From positions 372,001 to 436,000 of the forward strand of contig NZ_SLUP01000003.1 in the NCBI RefSeq assembly GCF_004341235.1: 64,000 bases of DNA. The letters run 5' to 3'. A program made the translations under genes and the position numbers. A model generated the notes under the pieces. It was not told where the DNA came from and ran no database searches. It saw nothing but the letters and a program-made list of their open reading frames with translations. Shown in pieces: positions 8,548 to 15,622 of the stretch. Position 1 is the stretch's first letter, and each line of letters starts with the position of its first letter. This DNA comes from Mariniflexile fucanivorans (GTDB lineage: Bacteria; Bacteroidota; Bacteroidia; Flavobacteriales; Flavobacteriaceae).

Positions 8548-8594
8548 GTTTAATATTGAAGATTTTTAGTTTAGTTGAAACTTTTAAATGCCAT

Positions 8595-8667
8595 TTAAAC
8601 TATGTTTTGATGTTAAACATAGTTTAATATTTAACCTACAAGATTTTCAAAAAACCTTGTAGGTTAA
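8595..8667. other. Two tandem perfect hairpins between kdgK and phosphofructokinase genes
   Basis: The first inverted repeat has 13-bp arms (8595-8607 and 8615-8627, arm TTAAACTATGTTT). The second has 12-bp arms (8631-8642 and 8656-8667, arm TTAACCTACAAG). Neither is followed by a clear T run on the minus strand. They are therefore more likely mRNA-processing or stability structures, or leaky terminators, within the kdgK-pfk-eda transcript than a classic terminator. Confidence 0.6.
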
Positions 8668-8681
8668 ATTAATATATATAA

Positions 8682-9728
8682 TTATCTAGCTACTCTACCA
8701 GAAGCATCACCACCCATAAGTTTGGTAACTTCATCAACAGTTACTAAGTTAGCATCACCTTTAATAGTATGTTTTAAACAAGATGCTGCAACGGCGAAAT
8801 CTAATGCGTTTTGGTCGTTATCTGGGTAAGTTAATAAACCGTAAATTAAACCTCCCATAAAAGAATCACCACCACCTACTCTATCAACGATATCTGTAAT
8901 TTGGTATTGACGTGTTTCCAACATTTTCTTACCATCATATAAAACACCTGCCCATGTGTTATGAGATGCAGAAATAGAACCTCTTAACGTCGTAATTACT
9001 TTTTTAGCTTTTGGGAATTTTTTCATCATTTGTTGGCAAACAGATAAGAATGCTTCAGCTTTCACATCATGACCATGAGTTTGTACAGCTGCACCTGCTG
9101 GTTTAATACCAAAATGCATTTCAGCATCTTCCTCATTTCCTAAAACAACATCACAATAAGATGTTAATTCAGTCATGATTTCTTCTCTTTTTGCAGCGTC
9201 GCAATATTTCCAAAGCTTAGCTCGGTAATTTAAATCGGTTGAAATAGTAACACCTAATTTGCTAGCAGCTTTTACAGCTTCTAAACAAACATCGGCAGAA
9301 CTTTGAGAGATTGCAGGAGTAATACCAGTCCAATGGAACCATTCTACGCCTTTAAATACTTCTTCCCAGTTAATCATACCCGATTGGATAGTAGACATAG
9401 AAGAATGAGCTCTATCATAAACTACTTTACTTCCTCTAGATACAGCTCCTGTTTCTAAAAAGTAGATACCTAAACGCTCTCCACCCCAAACAATTTTATC
9501 TACATTAACGCCACGTTTACGCATTTCCATCATAGCACATTCACCTATATCATTTTTAGGTAAACGTGTTACAAAATCTACAGAAATACCATAATTTGCT
9601 AACGATACTGCTACGTTAGACTCTCCACCACCATAAACAACATCAAAATTGTCTGCTTGAGAAAATCTTAAAAATCCTTGTGGTGCTAATCTTAGCATGA
9701 TCTCACCAAATGTTACTACTCTACTCAT
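8682..9728 (-). CDS. kdgK: 2-keto-3-deoxygluconate kinase
   Basis: This 348-residue PfkB-family sugar kinase phosphorylates 2-keto-3-deoxygluconate to KDPG in the cytosol. The N-terminal GEIMLRLAP and the GGGESNVAVSLANYG segment are the usual substrate-side features. The C-terminal DRVGGGDSFMGGLIYG carries the catalytic aspartate (GxGDxF motif) and anion hole. The KDG specificity fits the neighbouring KDPG aldolase and the uronate-releasing enzymes to the right. The gene is first in the module, divergent from the LacI regulator. A perfect palindromic operator lies 37 bp upstream of its start. Confidence 0.93.
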   Translation of the reverse strand: MSRVVTFGEIMLRLAPQGFLRFSQADNFDVVYGGGESNVAVSLANYGISVDFVTRLPKNDIGECAMMEMRKRGVNVDKIVWGGERLGIYFLETGAVSRGSKVVYDRAHSSMSTIQSGMINWEEVFKGVEWFHWTGITPAISQSSADVCLEAVKAASKLGVTISTDLNYRAKLWKYCDAAKREEIMTELTSYCDVVLGNEEDAEMHFGIKPAGAAVQTHGHDVKAEAFLSVCQQMMKKFPKAKKVITTLRGSISASHNTWAGVLYDGKKMLETRQYQITDIVDRVGGGDSFMGGLIYGLLTYPDNDQNALDFAVAASCLKHTIKGDANLVTVDEVTKLMGGDASGRVAR

Positions 9729-9764
9729 TTTGTTAAATTTTATTGATTTAGTTAAATTATTTTC

Positions 9765-9782
9765 TGCTTAAACGTTTAAGCA
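9765..9782. promoter_or_regulatory. LacI-type operator O1 (kdgK side)
   Basis: TGCTTAAACGTTTAAGCA is a perfect 18-bp palindrome with the central CG typical of LacI-family operators. It lies 37 bp upstream of kdgK. The same core recurs at 9856-9877, with 93 bp between centres, so looping between the two sites is possible. Confidence 0.9.
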
Positions 9783-9829
9783 ATCGCTTTCAAGTAAATA
9801 TAAGAAAAACATATAAAAATAGATCTGCT

Positions 9830-9859
9830 TTGATTATAAAAACTGAAATACTATATTTG
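9830..9859 (+). promoter_or_regulatory. Promoter of the lacI-family regulator
   Basis: TTG at 9830-9832, a 19-bp spacer, and TATATTTG at 9852-9859 match the Bacteroidota housekeeping promoter (TTG, then TAnnTTTG). Operator O2 begins inside the -7 element at 9856, so binding would block this promoter and give autorepression. Confidence 0.8.
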
Positions 9860-9877
9860 CTTAAACGTTTAAGCAAA
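9856..9877. promoter_or_regulatory. LacI-type operator O2 (regulator side)
   Basis: This is a perfect 22-bp palindrome with half-site TTTGCTTAAAC and central CG. It contains the full 18-bp core of O1. It lies 13 bp before the regulator start codon and overlaps the TATATTTG -7 box. Confidence 0.92.
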
Positions 9878-9890
9878 AGTATATAAAAAA

Positions 9891-10922
9891 ATGATAAACA
9901 AAAAAAAAACTACGATAAAAGACATTGCTAGCGTTTTAAATATCTCTCCAGCAGCTGTTTCCAAGGCGCTTCACGATGATTCTAGAATAAGTACAAAAAC
10001 AAAAGAAGCTGTAAAAAAAGTGGCCAAAGAGTTAAATTATCAACCCAACCACTTAGCAAGTGCGCTTCGTAGAGGAAAAAGCAACTTGGTTGGCGTTATT
10101 GTTCCTAGAACAAATAGTAACTTCTTCTCTTCTGTGATTCAAAATATAGAAGAAGTTTTAAATAAGGAAGGATACAATATTATTATTACCCAATCCAACG
10201 AGTCGTATAAAAAAGAATGTAGCAATATTGACACCTTATTATTTACACAGGTTGATGGCATTATTGCTTCTATGGCAAACGAAACCATAAGCTTAGATTA
10301 TTATGAAAAAGTAAAATCGAAAGGTATTCCTTTAATTTTATTTGACCGTGGTGAGAATGATTTAAATGTGGATTATATTGGTATAAACGATTACGAAAGT
10401 AGCCAGATGATTGTTGAACATTTAGTAGAACAAGGCTGTAAACGCATTGCTCATATTGGAGGTTATAGACGGACACGAATTTTTAATAACCGTATTAAAG
10501 GATATGTTGATGCTTTAAAAAAATATGATTTACCTCTAGATGAATCGTTACTAATTGAAAGCAGTCTTACCTTAGAAGATGGTAGAGATAAAATGATGCA
10601 ACTACTCAACTTAAAAAACAGACCCGATGCGGTTTATGTTGCTGGAGATTATGCCGCATTAGGTGCCTTACAGATACTTAATGAAAATAACATAAATATC
10701 CCTAATGATATTGCCTTAATTGGGTTTGGCAATGAACCATTTACGGCCATGGTAACCCCTACTATTACAAGTATTAGCCAACACAGTACAGAAATTGGAA
10801 AATTGGCAGCATTAACTTTTTTAGAACGTGTAAATAACCCCGAAATAAAGCAAACATTAAATAAAAAAATTCTTGATGCCGAATTAATCGTTAGGGATTC
10901 TTCAAATGTGAAAAAGTTGTAG
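9891..10922 (+). CDS. LacI-family transcriptional regulator of the KDG module
   Basis: This 343-residue protein has an N-terminal helix-turn-helix (TTIKDIASVLNISPAAVSKA, residues 7-26) and a hinge helix with NHLASALRRGKSNLVGVIVP. A periplasmic-binding-protein-like sensor domain extends to the C-terminus. It is divergent from kdgK, and two palindromic operators lie in the 162-bp gap. The layout predicts repression of kdgK-pfk-eda and of its own gene, relieved by KDG or a related intermediate. The ligand is inferred from context and is not visible in the protein. The downstream neighbour is convergent, with only 40 bp between the stop codons. Confidence 0.92.
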   Translation: MINKKKTTIKDIASVLNISPAAVSKALHDDSRISTKTKEAVKKVAKELNYQPNHLASALRRGKSNLVGVIVPRTNSNFFSSVIQNIEEVLNKEGYNIIITQSNESYKKECSNIDTLLFTQVDGIIASMANETISLDYYEKVKSKGIPLILFDRGENDLNVDYIGINDYESSQMIVEHLVEQGCKRIAHIGGYRRTRIFNNRIKGYVDALKKYDLPLDESLLIESSLTLEDGRDKMMQLLNLKNRPDAVYVAGDYAALGALQILNENNINIPNDIALIGFGNEPFTAMVTPTITSISQHSTEIGKLAALTFLERVNNPEIKQTLNKKILDAELIVRDSSNVKKL

Positions 10923-10962
10923 TATATTAATTATCCTTTTCTAACGATATATTTTAATAAAT

Positions 10963-12594
10963 TTAATACTTACTATATTCAAAAGCCCCTCTATCTGGAT
11001 TTCCTTGTATAGGGTTTCCTGAGAAATCTTTCATAGGATGTCCTTCTATCTGGATGCCTTTATCTATTTCTGGAGAATTATTTTGAAGCATAAATCGCAA
11101 ATACGACTTCCAATTTGTTTGTGAACTCGATGCGCTTTTAAATAATGGATTGGTTTTACTTTTAGATAAATCTTCAGGTTCGTTTTTTATGTTTCCATAA
11201 AATGTATTAGCTTCAAATTTGTTATTGGTGCTTTTAGTGAATTCAAACTCATTTCCTTTTCCTAAGGAATAAAATATATTGTTTGAATACGTGGTTTTAT
11301 CTGGATATCCATTCCAACTTTTATGATAAAGAAGCTGAACCAAATCGTTTTCAATACCTGAATAAAACACATTATTATAGATTTTTGTGTTGGTCACATT
11401 TCCTGAGTTTCTAATAATATGATGCGCATTATCTTCAAAAATATTATAACGCACTATCGTACCATCGTTAAAACTGGTTTTACTCGCGCCATCGCAACAA
11501 ATAAGAATACCACCGTGCCCATTGTGATGACTATAATTGTACTGAATGATGGTGTTTTTACAATTCCAATCGCTATCAAAACCGCCAGCATCTACATCTT
11601 TTTTTCCATCCCAACTCGTAGCTTCTGTGTTATAAAATGTATACGAAGCTTCGTTATATTGAAAAAGGGCATCGTCGCAACTAAAAGGAAATGACGCATT
11701 ACCACTGCCTTTTAATCCATTATATTTAAATACACAATGTTCCACCAAAGGTGCTTTGGCGACACGCACAATAAGCGCGTTTGCCCCTGCTCTTTCATAT
11801 TTATTATTTCTTTGAATAACATGCTCACTTGGGTACCAATTATGGATTTTTCCATTTGCCAAAGTATCGCCCCACTTGCTTTTTAACGACCTTCTGTCCC
11901 AAACCGATATATTGGACCAACCTGTTCTATCGATATCATGAATGTAACAACCTTCGGTATAAAAACCATCAAAATTGGACTTTACACGTTTTGCTTCGTC
12001 TTCACTCCATGAAATTTCCGCAAAAACACCGCCGTTATTTTTAGTACTCATATCGCCACTAATATCGCAAATCTCTAAATTGATTAAGTGAATATCGTGA
12101 AGTGTGCCACAATCTTTCCCTTCAATATAAATACCCATTTTAGGTGAATTCACATAGGCTGTATTCTCTTTTAAATCTAATTTCCGAGGTTCTTCAAAAG
12201 GATTGCAATTTTTAATTTTTAAATCTCGTATTTCAATATTTTCTTGATTAAAAAGACGAATTGTATACGACGCATTTTCTCCTTTTGCAATTTGCCCTTT
12301 GGCATCCAAAACGGGCGCTGTTCCACTTCCATAAGCAGCTATTACAATGCGTTTATTTTTAAAACCACTTCCGTTTAGAATGAGGTTCCCCATCCATTGA
12401 CCACCTCTTCTAAAAAGCACAGAATCAGTTGGTTTTAGAGCTAATTGATTTATTTTATCTATGCTTCTAAACGGGGTTTCTTTCTTTGTTCCGTTATTAA
12501 TGTCATTTCCAATTAAATCATCAACATAGTAGGTGGTTTGGGCATTTAATATGATGCCAAAAATCAACAAAAAACAAACTGTAAAACGTTTCAT
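10963..12594 (-). CDS. Secreted right-handed parallel beta-helix protein (polysaccharide lyase/hydrolase-like), copy A
   Basis: This 543-residue protein has a signal peptide ending near residue 18 (LIFGIILNAQ). It opens with TTYYVDDLIGNDINNGT, the calcium-like entry segment of pectate-lyase-fold proteins. Repeated short strands (IQYNYSHHNG, IVRYNIFEDN, KIYNNVFYSG) show the stacked coils of a right-handed beta-helix. Such proteins cleave acidic polysaccharides or act as epimerases. The CAZy family cannot be told from sequence reading alone. It is the last gene of the long polysaccharide operon and paralogous to the adjacent upstream gene, with conserved blocks such as YCDNALWQYNEA against SCDDALFQYNEA. 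It probably acts in the periplasm or at the cell surface. Confidence 0.8.
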   Translation of the reverse strand: MKRFTVCFLLIFGIILNAQTTYYVDDLIGNDINNGTKKETPFRSIDKINQLALKPTDSVLFRRGGQWMGNLILNGSGFKNKRIVIAAYGSGTAPVLDAKGQIAKGENASYTIRLFNQENIEIRDLKIKNCNPFEEPRKLDLKENTAYVNSPKMGIYIEGKDCGTLHDIHLINLEICDISGDMSTKNNGGVFAEISWSEDEAKRVKSNFDGFYTEGCYIHDIDRTGWSNISVWDRRSLKSKWGDTLANGKIHNWYPSEHVIQRNNKYERAGANALIVRVAKAPLVEHCVFKYNGLKGSGNASFPFSCDDALFQYNEASYTFYNTEATSWDGKKDVDAGGFDSDWNCKNTIIQYNYSHHNGHGGILICCDGASKTSFNDGTIVRYNIFEDNAHHIIRNSGNVTNTKIYNNVFYSGIENDLVQLLYHKSWNGYPDKTTYSNNIFYSLGKGNEFEFTKSTNNKFEANTFYGNIKNEPEDLSKSKTNPLFKSASSSQTNWKSYLRFMLQNNSPEIDKGIQIEGHPMKDFSGNPIQGNPDRGAFEYSKY

Positions 12595-12680
12595 TTTAAT
12601 AATTATTAAGGTGTGGTTTTAATGGATTAAGTTTGTAATTCTTCAGGATTATTTTTTAAATTTTTTGATTTGTATAATTC

Positions 12681-14177
12681 TTATTTAGAATCCCACATCA
12701 TATCAGTTACTTCTTTGGCTTTTGAAACAGAAAAATCTTGTCGATTACCTATACTTCTTATATTTTGAATTTTCACATCTAATGCTTTCTTATTTTCAGA
12801 AGATTTAAAATTTGAAAAGTCTGAGAAAGGAGTCCCTTCCAATGTGTTATCTAAAATTGAATTAGAAGCCGTTTCCCCTAAATTCAAAAATTTCTGAGTT
12901 CCTGAATTATAAAAAATATTGTTTTTTAACGTGGTGGTGGTAGGCCAAATACCGCCCCAATGTTTATACCAAAGCATCACATCTGTAACTTCGGCAGTTG
13001 TAACAAATAGGTTGTTTGAAATTTCAGTATTTGTAATATTACCCGAAAAACGAATCATATGGTGCTTTTCATCTTGAAAAATATTGTTTCTAATGACGGT
13101 ACCATCATTAAAGGCATTTTTAAGTTTTCCCCACGAGCAAACCAATAATCCGCCCCAATCGTTATGATGGCTGTAGTTATATTGAATTATGGTGTTTTTG
13201 CATAAATAATCACTATCAAAACCACTGGCATCTATATCGCCTTCATTATACACCGTATAGCACGCTTCGTTATATTGCCAAAGCGCATTGTCGCAATTAT
13301 AAGGGTATGAAGCATTTCCAGTTGTTTTGGTACTGCATCGTACAAACAGGTTGTTTTGCACTATAGGAACGTCGCAAACACGAGTCACCAATCCGTTTCC
13401 GCCAATTTCTTCAAACTTACAATTCTGAATAAGGATATTTTTGCTAGGAAACCAATTGTTTACTTTTCCATCCTTAGATATCTCGCCAAATTTTGATATT
13501 AAATCGCGGGTTTTCCAAACCGATTGATTTAAAAAACCACCTCTGTCTACATTAAGAAAATAACAGTTATTTATGTAGACACCGTCAAAGTTTGTTGGTA
13601 CTCTTTTTTCTGGAATGGTATCTGCAATAATATTTAAAAACAGCCCTCCGTTTTCCCTTGTTCTTAAAGAACCGTTTACGTTACTTATTTTTAGGTTTTC
13701 GAATTTAAAGTCATTAAGTGTTCCAATATCCTTTGCTAAAACCAAAATTCCTGCTTTTTTTACTGGTCTTTGTGGATTTCCTTTTTCAAAATTTTGGACT
13801 TCAATATCACGAATTTCCCAAAATTCTTGATTATATAATCTAATGGTTGCCGACAAACTATCCAATTCCTGTTTTCTACCCTGTGCATCTATTTTAGGAG
13901 CATCCCCTTTTCCATAAGCGCCAATAACAATACGTTGTCCTTTTTTTCCTGAACCTTGTGGTATTAAATTTCCTTGCCAATTTCCGTTTCTTTTGAAAAG
14001 CACGGAATCTCCTGGTTTGAGGTGCAACTGGTTAACGCTTGATAAACTTTTAAATGGCGTTGTTTTGGCTTTGCCATTATTGCTGTCCTTACCTGTTACA
14101 TCATCAACAAAATAAGTAGTTTGCGCATAAGTAATCATGCACAAAAGGAATAAAAAACAGGTAAGTAAATGTTTCAT
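12681..14177 (-). CDS. Secreted right-handed parallel beta-helix protein, copy B
   Basis: This 498-residue paralogue of the downstream gene has a signal peptide (LFLLCMITYAQ) followed by TTYFVDDVTGKDSNNGKAKT. Shared blocks include PFKSLSSVNQLHLKPGDSVLFKR near the N-terminus, GFDSDYLCKNTIIQYNYSHHN and NNIFYNSG. The beta-helix repeat pattern is clear. The C-terminus differs from copy A: it lacks the final GNPDRGAFEYSKY-like end and stops after VTDMMWDSK. The pair lies 86 bp apart in the same orientation, so it arose by tandem duplication and probably handles related linkages of the same polymer. Lyase activity is an inference from the neighbouring lyase, GH88 and sulfatases. Confidence 0.8.
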   Translation of the reverse strand: MKHLLTCFLFLLCMITYAQTTYFVDDVTGKDSNNGKAKTTPFKSLSSVNQLHLKPGDSVLFKRNGNWQGNLIPQGSGKKGQRIVIGAYGKGDAPKIDAQGRKQELDSLSATIRLYNQEFWEIRDIEVQNFEKGNPQRPVKKAGILVLAKDIGTLNDFKFENLKISNVNGSLRTRENGGLFLNIIADTIPEKRVPTNFDGVYINNCYFLNVDRGGFLNQSVWKTRDLISKFGEISKDGKVNNWFPSKNILIQNCKFEEIGGNGLVTRVCDVPIVQNNLFVRCSTKTTGNASYPYNCDNALWQYNEACYTVYNEGDIDASGFDSDYLCKNTIIQYNYSHHNDWGGLLVCSWGKLKNAFNDGTVIRNNIFQDEKHHMIRFSGNITNTEISNNLFVTTAEVTDVMLWYKHWGGIWPTTTTLKNNIFYNSGTQKFLNLGETASNSILDNTLEGTPFSDFSNFKSSENKKALDVKIQNIRSIGNRQDFSVSKAKEVTDMMWDSK

Positions 14178-14195
14178 TTTATTGGTTATTTATAA

Positions 14196-14966
14196 TTAAT
14201 TTTTTAAGAGCTTTATCATGGCTTCGGCATAGCGTTTTCCTAAAAGGCGTTGACTGGCGCTATCAAAATGTGTGCTGTCTATTGTCGATGTGTTTTCGGT
14301 AGTAACAACTCCTGTGTTTTCTACTTTGGCTGGCAACTCTAAAATCATTTGGTTGAAATTATTTCTTTGTGGTTTATCTGTTGATAATTGACCTGCAACA
14401 AATGGTATATTAGGCATGTTTAAATCTGTTCTTAATGCTTCAATCAAGTCTGTTAATTGACCCATGTATTTTTTATACCTAGAGGTGTTGGATTCTCCTT
14501 GATGCCAAATTATGCCTTTTAAAGTCCCGCCTGTTTTTAATGCTTTTTTAGTTTGACTTATAGCTTCATTATACAACGTATCGCCCGGTTTCCATTCTTC
14601 TATAGAGGTACCTCCTTTTGCATTTATTATTAAACCGATTCTCTTATTGGGCATAGCTTCATGCATTGCTTTTGCAAAACCATAACTAGGGCTCAATCGT
14701 TGCATGCGCATTTCTTTTCTAACTGTAGAATACTTATTGAACGGGTTAGCTGCCTTTTCCCATGGCATGTTTTCATTACCTGTAAACAGATAAACATTGC
14801 TTAGCGTATCCTGGTCTATGGGTTCAATAGCCGCACGTCCAGCCATATTGGACTGACCAATGCATAAATAGAGATCCATGGGTTCTGATTTAACCTCAGC
14901 AATATGACTTGATTTGCATTGATAAAAAAGGACAACACAAAATACTATTAATATTTTTTTTATCAT
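14196..14966 (-). CDS. SASA-type carbohydrate acetylesterase, lipoprotein
   Basis: This 256-residue protein has a lipobox (VVLFYQC, Cys17), so it is probably membrane anchored. The SGNH/SASA (sialate O-acetylesterase-like) signature is present: GQSNMAGR with nucleophile Ser39, GIIWHQGESN in the middle, and a C-terminal DSTHFD that supplies the catalytic His/Asp. Members remove O-acetyl groups from polysaccharides. It lies 18 bp upstream of the beta-helix pair in the operon, which suggests the natural substrate is acetylated or the esterase acts on an associated glycan. The exact CE family is not assigned. The fold and the reaction class are well supported. Confidence 0.85.
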   Translation of the reverse strand: MIKKILIVFCVVLFYQCKSSHIAEVKSEPMDLYLCIGQSNMAGRAAIEPIDQDTLSNVYLFTGNENMPWEKAANPFNKYSTVRKEMRMQRLSPSYGFAKAMHEAMPNKRIGLIINAKGGTSIEEWKPGDTLYNEAISQTKKALKTGGTLKGIIWHQGESNTSRYKKYMGQLTDLIEALRTDLNMPNIPFVAGQLSTDKPQRNNFNQMILELPAKVENTGVVTTENTSTIDSTHFDSASQRLLGKRYAEAMIKLLKN

Positions 14967-15017
14967 TATTAAATAATTATTGAATTCTATTCGTATAACC
15001 TATGATTACAACTTCAT

Positions 15018-15584
15018 TTAAGTATTACTTTCTAAAATTTTTAAAATTTCTTTTGGATCCATTCGCTCTGTATAATTTGAATCAATATGACTCCCAATTA
15101 TGCTAAAATCAGTATTTATAATAAAGGTTGCAGGCACAGGAAGTGTTATAGAACCATCACCATTTAAAACCGAAAGATCTCTTCTCTGGTGATAATCTTC
15201 ACCGGGATCAAATTGGAGATTATAACTACAAATAACGTTCTGATTTTCATCACTTAGCACTTCAAATCCAAGCTCGTTTTTTTGGATAAGGGTGAGTGAA
15301 TCATTGGGTTTCTGAGGGCTTATTGCCAGTACTTTGGCATTAAATTTTTCAAATTGACTCAGATACTTTTGAATCTCTTTTAGGTCTAGATTACAAATAG
15401 GACACCATTCACCTCTGTAAAATTTCAAAATAACAGGACCAGATTTCAAACACTCGGCAAGAGAAATTGGCTTTTCAAAAGCATTGAGTAAAACAAAATC
15501 TGGTGCTTTATCCCCAACCTTCAACCCTTTTATATGACTAGCATTGGCTATGACTAACTTCTGAAATTCTTGTAACTCATTCAT
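15018..15584 (-). CDS. Peroxiredoxin-like AhpC/TSA family protein
   Basis: This 188-residue protein has the thioredoxin fold and no signal peptide. The segment GDKAPDFVLLNAF is followed by FYRGEWCPICNLDL, where Cys61 sits at the peroxidatic position and Cys64 makes a CxxC pair. This resembles the peroxiredoxin-like subgroup more than classical 2-Cys enzymes. VPATFIINTD near the C-terminus is the cis-Pro loop. It lies inside the long polysaccharide operon, between the lyase and the esterase genes. A protein of this kind would reduce peroxides or act as a thiol oxidoreductase in the cytosol. No direct role in polysaccharide breakdown is evident. Confidence 0.8.
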   Translation of the reverse strand: MNELQEFQKLVIANASHIKGLKVGDKAPDFVLLNAFEKPISLAECLKSGPVILKFYRGEWCPICNLDLKEIQKYLSQFEKFNAKVLAISPQKPNDSLTLIQKNELGFEVLSDENQNVICSYNLQFDPGEDYHQRRDLSVLNGDGSITLPVPATFIINTDFSIIGSHIDSNYTERMDPKEILKILESNT

Positions 15585-15622
15585 ATTAATTATCGAATTC
15601 TAGTTATAACTTCTCTCTCTTT

